A DNA stretch of 64,000 bases from WS-2 sp036507005 (GTDB taxonomy: Bacteria; Eisenbacteria; RBG-16-71-46). The DNA lies in contig DASXQT010000007.1 in assembly GCA_036507005.1 (NCBI GenBank), positions 1 to 64,000 on the forward strand, given 5' to 3'. The notes under the pieces were generated by a model. The model was not told the origin of the DNA. It saw only the letters and a program-made list of their open reading frames with translations, and searched no databases. The stretch's first letter is position 1. Each line of letters begins with the position of its first letter. The translations under genes and the position numbers were made by a program. Shown in pieces: positions 9,015 through 16,491 of this stretch.

Positions 9015-9019
9015 GCCGG
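8957..9019 (+). repeat. 63-bp direct repeat, copy A (3' end of moeB)
   Basis: These bases match 11100-11162 at 60 of 63 positions with no gap. Copy A contains the last 19 codons and the TAG stop of the moeB fusion plus 5 nt. The 2080-nt segment between the copies holds only the minus-strand propeller gene. This looks like an insertion that duplicated its target or restored the gene end. Confidence 0.9.
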
Positions 9020-9049
9020 TCACGAGCGGCGGCGCGCTCGAGACCTGAG

Positions 9050-11050
9050 TCAGCGGATGACCGCGCCCCGCGCCAGAAGCGAGCATCCTCCCTGGGTAAG
9101 CCTGAGCCAGTAGAGGCCGGCGGGAATCCTCGCGCCATCGTCGAGGCGCTGGAGATGCCGTCCGGTGCCGAGTGATCCCACCTGGCGCTCGATCAACCGG
9201 CGGCCCGCCACATCCAGCAGCTCGAGCGTGGCGGGCCCGGCTGTGGGGAGCGTGAAGGAGACCGTGACCTCCCGCACCGCTGGATTGGGCCGCAATCCGT
9301 GGAGCGCCAGCTCGAGCGCGTGCGGCACGTCGACCCAGGACTCGCTGCTCAGGCGTTCCACACCCTCGTCGAGGTAGCGCAGCCGGTACGCGTAGCGCTC
9401 GCCGGGCGAGACGCTGCGGTCCTCGAAGCGCAGGCGGTCGCTGCCGTCGCGGATCGCGGGGCCGAGAGCCTGCCAGCCCGAGGACTCCGCCCGTCGTTCC
9501 ACCTCTGCCGCGAGCGCCCCAGCCCCTGGCCCCTGCCACAGCAGGGACACGCGCTCGGGCGTTGACTCGACGCTCGCTAGCGAAAGCTCGACCGCCACCG
9601 GACCACCCGCCATGAACCGCTGCGCGTAGAGCCCCAGGCGGCGCTGCGCCAGGCTCGCCTCATCCCACACCACGATTGCCCCTCCCGCGCCGTCGGTGGC
9701 GATCTGCGGAGTGAATTGCGGGGTCGGCCCCGTGGCGACCTCGATGCCACCGAAGGGCCAGCCGGGCGCGAGCGACCCGTCAGGTTCCAGATGCTGGACC
9801 AGCGAGCGCGTTGCGGAGGCCACCGGATCCCGCTCCCAGGCCACGTAGGCCCCGCCCGTTCCGTCCCCTACGATGCGTGGGAGCATGGTCGAGCCATCCA
9901 CCGGCTCGCTGAGCTGCACCCCGTTCGGCGTCCAGCCCGGGGCCCGCGAGCCGTCGGGCAGCACCCGCGCCGCAAAGATGTCGGTCGTGCCGAGCCGCGT
10001 GTCCCACCAGGTCAGCAGCAGCCCTCCGAAGCCATCGGGGGCCACATCGAGCGCGTTGCGAAAGTCGGGCGCCGCGCACACCAGCGCGCCGCCCTCGGGC
10101 CAGCCGGGGGACCGCGTTCCCGCGAACGTGAACCGCTGCGCGTAATATTCCCAATCCGACCCCGGGAGGTACCCAGGAGTGGCGCAGCCCACGTAGAAGC
10201 CACCCGCTTCGTCGGGTGCGATTGTGGGCTTGAACTTCCCGGGCACCAGAGCGTTCCCGTCCTGCACCCAGCCAGGCGCGATCGTGCCGTCGGCGAACAG
10301 GTGCTGACCGTAGACGGCGAGCACGCCCCCGCGCCCGTCGTTCCAAACGATGATCGCACCTCCCGAGCCGTCGGGAAGTATTCCGAACGGGCCGGCTTGA
10401 TCCTCCTGATTGGCGCAGACAGGTAACCCATCCACTGGCCAGCCCAAAGCTACGTCGCCCGTGGCGGTAAGGTGCTGGGCGTAGACGTCGACCCGGTTCG
10501 TCAGTTGGTAACGCCACTCCTGCCATACCACGTAGGCCCCCCCTGCTCCGTCCGAAGCGATCGCGGGGAGGCTCTGAGAGTCCGGTGCACGCACCACCGG
10601 CGCGCCATTCACCGGCCAACCCGAGGCGATCGTGCCGTCGGAGAGGACCCGCTGGGCGTAGATGTCCCCGCCGTTCCCCAATTGCTTGTTGCGTCCGTCC
10701 ACCCAGCACAGCAGGAGACCACCGCCACCGTCCGTAGCGATGGCCTGGACGCCCTGGGAGTTCTCGGCCACGGACACGGGCAGCCCGCCCGCAGGCCAGC
10801 CCGGGGCGATGGTTCCCGAAGCCGTCAGCCGTTGCGCGTAGGCGTCGTCGTCCGTGACGCTGTAGTCGCGCCCTTCGCGCCACGCGACGTAGACCCCGCC
10901 CACGCCATCGGGGATGGCCAGCGGCGCATCCGCCACGCACGAGTCCCCGCACACGGGAACTCCGGTTGGGCTCCACTGTGCGCCCACGGCGGCGGGCGTC
11001 GCCGCCACGACGGCGAGCGTTAGGAGGAAAGAGAGCGGGCGTCGGATCAT
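9050..11050 (-). CDS. Secreted eight-repeat beta-propeller-like protein with C-terminal FlgD/T9SS-like domain
   Basis: The 666-residue protein starts MIRRPLSFLLTLAVVAATPA, a Sec signal peptide cut near AVGA-QW. Eight repeats follow, spaced about 55-65 residues (about 25-490), each with the pattern DGxGGxyVvWxDxR ... YAQrl..dGtiapGWPxxG, probably blades of a propeller. A fibronectin-like segment (about 505-585) precedes a C-terminal Ig-like domain (LRPNPAVREVTVSFTLPTAG ... VAGRRLIER ... IPAGLYWLRL). That last domain is the FlgD/type A sorting-domain fold common in Eisenbacteria and Bacteroidota secreted proteins. No catalytic motif is visible; a surface or adhesive role is a guess. The start Met was chosen because it begins the signal peptide. 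The gene lies alone between two 63-bp repeats. Confidence 0.8.
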   Translation of the reverse strand: MIRRPLSFLLTLAVVAATPAAVGAQWSPTGVPVCGDSCVADAPLAIPDGVGGVYVAWREGRDYSVTDDDAYAQRLTASGTIAPGWPAGGLPVSVAENSQGVQAIATDGGGGLLLCWVDGRNKQLGNGGDIYAQRVLSDGTIASGWPVNGAPVVRAPDSQSLPAIASDGAGGAYVVWQEWRYQLTNRVDVYAQHLTATGDVALGWPVDGLPVCANQEDQAGPFGILPDGSGGAIIVWNDGRGGVLAVYGQHLFADGTIAPGWVQDGNALVPGKFKPTIAPDEAGGFYVGCATPGYLPGSDWEYYAQRFTFAGTRSPGWPEGGALVCAAPDFRNALDVAPDGFGGLLLTWWDTRLGTTDIFAARVLPDGSRAPGWTPNGVQLSEPVDGSTMLPRIVGDGTGGAYVAWERDPVASATRSLVQHLEPDGSLAPGWPFGGIEVATGPTPQFTPQIATDGAGGAIVVWDEASLAQRRLGLYAQRFMAGGPVAVELSLASVESTPERVSLLWQGPGAGALAAEVERRAESSGWQALGPAIRDGSDRLRFEDRSVSPGERYAYRLRYLDEGVERLSSESWVDVPHALELALHGLRPNPAVREVTVSFTLPTAGPATLELLDVAGRRLIERQVGSLGTGRHLQRLDDGARIPAGLYWLRLTQGGCSLLARGAVIR

Positions 11051-11099
11051 CGAAGCTGGGAGCCCCTTGTGCTGCACCGAATTGTAGCAGTCCATGGCG

Positions 11100-11162
11100 G
11101 CAGGGCGGGATCGATTCCTGGTCGCGCGAGGTGGGCCCGTCGGTGCCGAGGTACTAGGCCGG
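11100..11162 (+). repeat. 63-bp direct repeat, copy B (moeB 3' end, beside the antiporter)
   Basis: It differs from copy A at three positions. It still reads through in the moeB frame to the same TAG. The antiporter on the other strand ends at a TAG (11156-11154) that overlaps this stop in the four bases CTAG. Removing the insert would therefore recreate two convergent genes with overlapping stops, so the repeat marks the ancestral junction. Confidence 0.9.
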
Positions 11163-12383
11163 GTCCGCCGAGCGACGAGCCCGAATTCGCCACCTCCGCC
11201 CGATGAGGTCGCTCACCCGAAAGACGATCGGGTTCATCGTGATCGAGAGCAGCGCGCCGGCGAGGATGAGGCTGCGCCCTTCGGGCGGCAGCAGCCCGAG
11301 CGAGGTCCCGAGCCCGGCCAGGATGAAGGAGAACTCTCCGATCTGCGCGAGACTGGCGGACACCGCCAGCGCGGTGCTCGGCGGGTAGCCGAACAGGATC
11401 ACGATCGCAAGGGCGGCCAGCGACTTTCCGGCGACGATGATGGCCACCACGGCCAGGACTTGGAGCGGCTGCCGCACGAGGATCGAGGGATCGAACAGCA
11501 TCCCCACCGAGACGAAGAACAGGACGGTGAATGCGTCCCGGAGGGGCAGGGCATCGGCCGCCGCTCGCCGGCTCAGGTCCGACTCGTTGATCACCACTCC
11601 GGCCACGAAGGCCCCGAGGGCGAAGGAGACGCCGAAGAGCCGTGCGGAGCCGAACGCGACTCCGAGCGCCAGTGCCAACACCGCCAGCGTGAACAGCTCG
11701 CGCGAGCCGGTGCGTTCCGTCTGCCGCAACAGCCACGGGAAGAACCTCGCGCCCACCACCAGCATGAGGGCGACGAACACGGCGATCTTGCCCAGCGTGA
11801 TTCCGAGGCTCAGCCACAGGCCGTGAGAGGCAGGGTCATGTCCGGCGTCGAGCGCCCCCGGCGGCCCGGCGAACGCGGGGAGAAGAACCAGGGCCAGGAC
11901 CATCACCAGGTCCTCGACCACGAGCCACCCGACGGCGATGCGTCCGTCGGCGGAGTCCAGGCCTCCCCTGACCTCCAGCGCGCGGAGCAGCACCACCGTG
12001 CTCGCCACCGAGAGTGCCAGGCCGAAGACCAGCCCGGCGCGGGCGGACCATCCCCAGGCAATCGCCACGCTCGCCCCCAGCGCAGTCGCCACGGCCATCT
12101 GTGCGATCGCGCCCGGCAGTGCGATGGCGCGGACCGCCCAGAGGTCGCGCACCGAGAAGTGCATGCCGACGCCGAACATGAGCAGGATGACGCCGATCTC
12201 GGCCAATTGGGGAGCGAGCTTGGCGTCGGCCACGAACCCGGGCGTGAACGGTCCGACGGCGACCCCGGCCAGGAGGTAACCCACGAGGGGCGGCACCCGC
12301 AGGCGCGCGGCCGCGAAGCCGAACAGAAAGGCGAGCCCCAGGCTCACGGCGACGGTCGCGATCAAGCCGTTTTCGTGAGCCAT
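11154..12383 (-). CDS. Cation:proton antiporter, CPA2 family (KefB/YbaL-like membrane domain only)
   Basis: The 409-residue inner-membrane protein has about 12-13 hydrophobic segments and CPA2 signatures: VPPLVGYLLAGVAVGPFTPG, LAEIGVILLMFGVGMHFS, the unwound-helix region ALSVASTVVLLRAL, GWLVVEDLVMVLALVLLP and FVAGVVINESDLSRRAAADA. It would exchange Na+ or K+ for protons. KefB/YbaL proteins usually carry a TrkA-N domain after the membrane part; here the protein ends at a basic tail (RRWRIRARRSADPA). It may be a naturally short member or may have lost that domain; its last bases lie in the 63-bp repeat. It starts at ATG 12383. Confidence 0.92.
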   Translation of the reverse strand: MAHENGLIATVAVSLGLAFLFGFAAARLRVPPLVGYLLAGVAVGPFTPGFVADAKLAPQLAEIGVILLMFGVGMHFSVRDLWAVRAIALPGAIAQMAVATALGASVAIAWGWSARAGLVFGLALSVASTVVLLRALEVRGGLDSADGRIAVGWLVVEDLVMVLALVLLPAFAGPPGALDAGHDPASHGLWLSLGITLGKIAVFVALMLVVGARFFPWLLRQTERTGSRELFTLAVLALALGVAFGSARLFGVSFALGAFVAGVVINESDLSRRAAADALPLRDAFTVLFFVSVGMLFDPSILVRQPLQVLAVVAIIVAGKSLAALAIVILFGYPPSTALAVSASLAQIGEFSFILAGLGTSLGLLPPEGRSLILAGALLSITMNPIVFRVSDLIGRRWRIRARRSADPA

Positions 12384-12422
12384 GGGGTGGGTGCCTCCGT
12401 GGGTCCGGCTCCGAGGGGTGTT

Positions 12423-12626
12423 TCAATCCGTCCGGATGCTCCTTCGACGCTCCAACCAGATCCAAGTGTCGAGCGCCAACCCGCTCGCCACGAAGACCGA
12501 AGAGTACGTCCCGAGCACAACTCCCGTCACCATGGCCAGAGAGAAGTCACGCAGCACCTCGCCACCCCACGCCAGTAGAGCGAGCGCGGTGAAGAACACC
12601 GTAAGGGTCGTGATCACGGTGCGGGA
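12423..12626 (-). pseudogene. secF: Orphan C-terminal fragment of SecF
   Basis: In the minus frame the last 67 codons read SRTVITTLTVFFTALALLAW then GGEVLRDFSLAMVTGVVLGT and YSSVFVASGLALD, which is the last two transmembrane helices of the SecDF translocase subunit SecF. Intact SecF is about 300 residues. Upstream of 12626 the homology stops: the region carries the promoter and start of the M48 gene on the other strand, and no start or other secF segment is present. I read it as the remnant of a secF gene cut by rearrangement. Confidence 0.8.
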
Positions 12627-12654
12627 GGATCTCCCGGGGGTTCCGCTGGCTCGA

Positions 12655-12683
12655 TTGACCGCGGGCGCTTGCCCCGCTTTACT
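12655..12683 (+). promoter_or_regulatory. Putative promoter of the M48 peptidase gene, leaderless arrangement
   Basis: TTGACC (12655-12660), a 17-nt spacer and TTTACT (12678-12683). The GTG start codon begins only 6 nt after the -10 box, where transcription would start, and there is no Shine-Dalgarno sequence. This suggests a leaderless mRNA. Confidence 0.5.
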
Positions 12684-12689
12684 CTGCGC

Positions 12690-14141
12690 GTGATCCGCCC
12701 CCGCCTTCTCCTGCTGCTGCTGGTCGCGGCGCTCGCCGCCTCGTGCGCCACCAATCCCGTCACCGGGCGGCGCGAGATCTCGCTCGTGAGCCCGGAGCGC
12801 GAGCTCCAGATCGGCCGCGAGGGCCACGACGCGATCGTCGCCGAGTACGGGCTCTACGACGACTCCGCGGTGGCCGCCTACGTGGACAGCGTCGGGCAGT
12901 CGCTGGCGCGCATCTCCCATCTGCCCGCGCTCAAGTGGACCTTCAGCGTGCTCGACGACCCCACGGTCAACGCCTTCGCCACGCCCGGCGGCTACGTCTA
13001 CATCACCCGCGGCATCCTGGCCCACTTGAACTCCGAGGCCCAGCTCGCCGGGGTGCTGGGGCACGAGATCGGGCACGTCACCTCGCGCCACACGGCGCAG
13101 CGGATCACGCAGCAGGAGATCGCGGGAGTCGGCTTGTCGCTGGCCGGGGCGCTGTCCGAGGGGTTCCGGCGCTACGGCGACGCGGCGCAGACCGCGCTTG
13201 GCGTGCTGATGCTGAAGTACAGCCGCGACGACGAGAACCAGGCCGACGAGCTGGGGGTCGAGTACTCCACCAAGGCGGGCTACGACCCGCGCGAGATCCC
13301 GGGGACCTACGTGATGCTCAAACGCGTCGGGGAGCGCGCCGGGCAGAGGCTGCCGGCCTTCCTCTCGACCCATCCCGACCCCGGAGACCGCGAGGAGCGC
13401 ACCCGGCAGCTCGCAGGCGAGGCGGCCGCGGGCAAGACCGGACTCCTGGTGCGGGGGCGCAGCTACATCCAGCGGCTCGACCACATGGTCTTCGGACGCG
13501 ATCCCCGGCAGGGCTATTTCGAAGGCGACCGCTACTACCATCCGCAGATGGCGTTCACCCTGACGCTCCCTTCCGGCTGGCAGCGCAACGACACGCACTC
13601 GAGCGTCACGGCCGCGCCCTCCGGCAGCCGGGCGGTGATGCAGCTCTCGCTCGCGACCGATGCCGGAACGTTCTCGGCCGGGGGCTACGCGCGCTACCTC
13701 GTGCGCACCGGCCGGGTGCTGGACGCCGCCGGGGCGCCCGAGTCCTTCGACGGGCTCGAGGCCTGGATGGGGCGGCTCGAGGTGAAGGTCTCGGACGGAA
13801 CGTTCGTCTCGCTCGCCACCGCCTTCTATCGGCTCGGGCCGGACCGGATGATCCAGATCCTGGGCCGCGGCGGCGAGCCCGGCGATGAGGACGAGAAGGC
13901 GATCGTCGCGAGCATGCGTTCCTTCCGGCAGCTCGTGGATCGCTCGCGTCTCTCCGCCTCGCCCGACCGAGTCAAGGTGGTGAAGGTCCCCACCGGCGGG
14001 CGCCTCGAGGCCGTGCTGCCGGGATTCGGCCGCCAGGCCCTGGACGGGGCCGGCACCTCGATCCTCAACAACCTCCAGCTGGACGAGGAGGTCCGGCCCG
14101 GGGAGCTGCTCAAGGTCGTGGAGCCCGGCCAAACGCACTGA
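12690..14141 (+). CDS. M48 family metallopeptidase, predicted lipoprotein (BepA/YfgC-like)
   Basis: The 483-residue protein begins MIRPRLLLLLLVAALAASC, a lipoprotein signal with the lipidated Cys at about residue 19. It is followed by NPVTGRREISLVSPERE, typical of periplasmic M48 peptidases. The zinc motif HEIGH lies in VLGHEIGHVTSRHTAQR, with the third ligand in NQADELGVEYSTKAGYDP. After about residue 250 comes a C-terminal domain with SFRQL-type segments and a LysM-like end (VKVVKVPTGGRLEAVLPGFG). Family members act in outer-membrane protein quality control; the exact substrate is unknown. GTG at 12690 was preferred to TTG at 12669 because it gives a compact signal peptide and fits the leaderless promoter. 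Confidence 0.9.
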   Translation: MIRPRLLLLLLVAALAASCATNPVTGRREISLVSPERELQIGREGHDAIVAEYGLYDDSAVAAYVDSVGQSLARISHLPALKWTFSVLDDPTVNAFATPGGYVYITRGILAHLNSEAQLAGVLGHEIGHVTSRHTAQRITQQEIAGVGLSLAGALSEGFRRYGDAAQTALGVLMLKYSRDDENQADELGVEYSTKAGYDPREIPGTYVMLKRVGERAGQRLPAFLSTHPDPGDREERTRQLAGEAAAGKTGLLVRGRSYIQRLDHMVFGRDPRQGYFEGDRYYHPQMAFTLTLPSGWQRNDTHSSVTAAPSGSRAVMQLSLATDAGTFSAGGYARYLVRTGRVLDAAGAPESFDGLEAWMGRLEVKVSDGTFVSLATAFYRLGPDRMIQILGRGGEPGDEDEKAIVASMRSFRQLVDRSRLSASPDRVKVVKVPTGGRLEAVLPGFGRQALDGAGTSILNNLQLDEEVRPGELLKVVEPGQTH

Positions 14142-14143
14142 CC

Positions 14144-14160
14144 CCCCGCAAAGTGCGGGG
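14144..14160 (+). terminator. Hairpin after the M48 gene
   Basis: A 7-bp stem (CCCCGCA / TGCGGGG) with a 3-nt loop starts 3 nt after the stop codon and is followed by only two T residues. It is a plausible intrinsic terminator of the high-GC type. Confidence 0.55.
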
Positions 14161-14440
14161 TTCCCGGGGCGCGCTCCGTATCTTCCGGCCCTCCGCCCGG
14201 CCCGACCGGGCCAAATCCACCAGCGCTTCCGACCGGCCGCCCCCGGCTGGCGCGGGAATCGCAACGCCCGCGGCGCGCTGGGCGACGTAGCCCAGGCGCC
14301 GTCCCCCCGCTCCCGCCGGGCTCGAATCGGCACGACCCATGCGCAACCAGAACGGCAGAGAACCACCGCGCGCCGCCTGGACCCGGCGCGATGCAAGGAC
14401 CACCAGGGACCCGTGAGTCCCGCTTCTTCGGGAGTAGAAC
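14161..14440 (+). other. 280-nt non-coding leader before the lipoprotein gene
   Basis: I find no ORF with homology here. The stretch is GC-rich with several short inverted repeats but no riboswitch class or clear promoter that I can recognise. A GGGAG ribosome-binding site at 14430-14434 lies 6 nt before the GTG at 14441. Confidence 0.4.
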
Positions 14441-15016
14441 GTGCCGAGAATCCGAATGCTGACCGTGCTGGCGGGCGCCGCCCTGCTCGCCCTGCCCTTC
14501 GTGATGGGCTGCTCCACTTCACCCACCGCCCCCGTCGTGGGCCCGACCGCGCTGTCGCCGGACGCGGTCCCCACTCCAGAGCACGGCCGCGCGGCCTCGC
14601 CGGACGCCGCCGGGGCGCCAGGCGAGCCCGGCTCGATCGCGGTTGGCCGGCCGGTGGATGGCTCGGCCGGCGGCGTGGTGGTCTTGGGCCGGTTCCGGGT
14701 GACCGTTCCCCCGGGCGCCTTCGACGGGCGCGCCACGATCACGGTGGTCGTCCCGGACCCGGCCTCGTTCAGCTGCTCGCTCGCGATCGATCCTCCCCAG
14801 GTGAGCCCGTTCCGCGTTCCGGTGGTGCTGGAGATCGACTGCAGGGGAGCGGGCGTGCTGGGAGCTTCCAACCTCGCGCTGGCGAGCTGGGATCCCGAGC
14901 TCGGGGCCTGGCGCCTGCTGGAGAGCAGCCGCTTCGACGGCACGACCTCGACGGTGCAGGGGAGCCTCGACTCGTTCTCGCAGTACCAGGTCGTCGACAC
15001 GCGGGCGGGTTGGTAG
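14441..15016 (+). CDS. Small lipoprotein with ZU5-like beta domain, function unknown
   Basis: The 191-residue protein starts MPRIRMLTVLAGAALLALPF and has a lipobox ending at the Cys of FVMGCSTSP. A Pro/Ala-rich spacer of about 40 residues is followed by a beta-rich segment, VVVLGRFRVTVPPGAFDGRA then TITVVVPDP. This pattern resembles ZU5-like domains found in surface proteins of Eisenbacteria and related groups. The end, SLDSFSQYQVV, is also typical of that group. No enzyme motif is present; attachment to the outer membrane or surface is inferred from the lipobox. GTG start supported by GGGAG at 14430. Confidence 0.65.
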   Translation: MPRIRMLTVLAGAALLALPFVMGCSTSPTAPVVGPTALSPDAVPTPEHGRAASPDAAGAPGEPGSIAVGRPVDGSAGGVVVLGRFRVTVPPGAFDGRATITVVVPDPASFSCSLAIDPPQVSPFRVPVVLEIDCRGAGVLGASNLALASWDPELGAWRLLESSRFDGTTSTVQGSLDSFSQYQVVDTRAGW

Positions 15017-15112
15017 GACGAGGGGCTCCAGGGGGACGGGCATGACGCGCGCGATCGAAGTCGGCGATCGTGGCCGGTGCGTCCCCGCCTGCCTCTCGAT
15101 CGAGGACCACCC

Positions 15113-15829
15113 ATGACCCCGGGGATGCGGGCCCGCACGACGGCCCTGGTCGCCTTCACGGTCCTGCTCACGACCGCGGTAATCGTGCAGGGCTGGAGCG
15201 GGATCGCGTGGATCACGTTCGCCTACTGGCTCGGCCTGTGCTTCGCGGGCGAGCTCCTGTGGGTGCGCCTGCCGCTCGGCTCGGCCACGATCAGCATGGC
15301 GTCGTGCTTCAACTTCGCGGCGCTGATCGTGCTCACGCGCAGCGAGGCGATGCTGGCAACCGGGATCTCCACGCTGATCGCCGAGCTCGCGATCATGCGC
15401 AAGCCTCCGGTGCGCGCGACCTTCAACGCCGCCCAGACCGCGCTCGCGGTCGGGTGCGCGTGGTGCGGGTTCCGGCTCGCGGGCGGCAGCGCTCACTCGC
15501 CGGCGGCGCTGCTCTCGGACCTCGACTTCGCGCCGTTCCTGGCGGCGGCGGTGCTCTACTACGTCGTGAACCGCACCGCCGTCACGCTCGCCATCGCTTC
15601 GAGCACCGCGCTCGGCTTCCGCGAGGCGTGGCGCCGCAACTTCGGCGGCGGCTACGAGCTGCTCGCGGCGGGCGCCGCGCTCTCGCTGGGCGCCATGCTC
15701 GCCACCCTGTACGCGGCGATCGGCAAGGGCGGCGCCCTGCTGGTCGCGCTGCCGCTGGTGATCGCAGCCGACGGGGTGCGCCGCTCCCGCAAGCCCGAGG
15801 CGGGAGAATCGGAGCAGCGCGCGGCCTGA
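15113..15829 (+). CDS. Integral membrane protein, sensor-domain-like, function unknown
   Basis: The 238-residue protein has about seven hydrophobic segments (for example TTALVAFTVLLTTAVIVQGW near the N-terminus and LVALPLVIAADGVR near the end). It looks like the membrane-embedded N-terminal module that usually precedes a GGDEF, HD or kinase domain in signalling proteins, but here no output domain follows: the chain stops after a charged tail. It could be a stand-alone transporter-like or sensor protein. The ATG at 15113 has a GAGGA site at 15102. A hairpin terminator follows, so it is transcribed separately from the act operon. Confidence 0.6.
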   Translation: MTPGMRARTTALVAFTVLLTTAVIVQGWSGIAWITFAYWLGLCFAGELLWVRLPLGSATISMASCFNFAALIVLTRSEAMLATGISTLIAELAIMRKPPVRATFNAAQTALAVGCAWCGFRLAGGSAHSPAALLSDLDFAPFLAAAVLYYVVNRTAVTLAIASSTALGFREAWRRNFGGGYELLAAGAALSLGAMLATLYAAIGKGGALLVALPLVIAADGVRRSRKPEAGESEQRAA

Positions 15830-15849
15830 AACCGCGTCGCCCCTGCACC

Positions 15850-15878
15850 GCGCGGGCGCTCCAGCGTGCCGCCCGCGC
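15850..15878 (+). terminator. Hairpin after the membrane protein gene
   Basis: A perfect 9-bp stem (GCGCGGGCG / CGCCCGCGC) with an 11-nt loop starts 20 nt after the stop codon. There is no T-run. It separates this gene from the act promoter. Confidence 0.5.
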
Positions 15879-15909
15879 GCGCATCACCCCAACCGCGCCA
15901 CCAAATCGG

Positions 15910-15938
15910 TTGACAGAGCCCGGACGCGTGCGTAGGTT
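15910..15938 (+). promoter_or_regulatory. Promoter of the act (alternative complex III) operon
   Basis: A perfect TTGACA (15910-15915), a 17-nt spacer and TAGGTT (15933-15938). The actA ATG is 15 nt downstream of the -10 box, so the leader would be only about 8-9 nt. Confidence 0.7.
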
Positions 15939-15953
15939 CCGCCGCTGTCCGCC

Positions 15954-16484
15954 ATGAATCGAGCCCTCGCTCTCGCCCTCGTGGTCTCCGCACTGGCCGG
16001 CGGCGCTTCGGCCTGGTCCCAGTCGTTTTGGGCGTCGCTCGGAAGCCGGGCGGGGCCGACTCAGCCCATCCAGTTCAGCCACCAGATCCATGCCGACTCG
16101 CTCGGCATGAACTGTCTTTACTGCCATTACAGCGCCGACAAGTCGCCGATCGCGAACCTCCCGCCGGTCAGCACCTGCATGGGCTGCCACAAGCTGGCGC
16201 GCGCCGACCGGCCCGAGATCATGAAGCTCACCGGCTACTTCGATCGCGGCGAGCAGGTGCCGTGGGTCGAGGTCTACAAGCTGCCGGCGCACGTGAAGTT
16301 CAACCACAAGCGTCATGTCCGCGCCGGCGTCCAGTGCGAGGAGTGCCACGGCAAGGTGCAGGAGATGAAGGTGGTGTACCCGTACTCGTCGCTCAAGATG
16401 GGCTGGTGCCTGAGCTGCCACCGGCAGAGGCTGGACGATCCGAACTTCCCGACCACCATGGACTGCGTGGCCTGCCACCACTAG
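15954..16484 (+). CDS. actA: Alternative complex III subunit ActA, pentaheme cytochrome c
   Basis: The 176-residue protein starts MNRALALALVVSALAGGASA, a signal peptide or anchor. It has five CxxCH heme-binding motifs: CLYCH, CMGCH, CEECH, CLSCH and the C-terminal CVACHH. It is the periplasmic electron-accepting or -donating cytochrome of the quinol-oxidising alternative complex III, which functionally replaces cytochrome bc1. Extra histidines (FSHQIH, FNHKRH) fit distal heme ligation. It is the first gene of a six-gene operon; the next ATG is 7 nt after its stop. Confidence 0.95.
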   Translation: MNRALALALVVSALAGGASAWSQSFWASLGSRAGPTQPIQFSHQIHADSLGMNCLYCHYSADKSPIANLPPVSTCMGCHKLARADRPEIMKLTGYFDRGEQVPWVEVYKLPAHVKFNHKRHVRAGVQCEECHGKVQEMKVVYPYSSLKMGWCLSCHRQRLDDPNFPTTMDCVACHH

Positions 16485-16491
16485 GAGCGCG

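Noticed and set aside
14161..14440. Riboswitch in the long leader of the lipoprotein gene
   Set aside because: Short GC-rich inverted repeats are present, but no conserved riboswitch core could be recognised.
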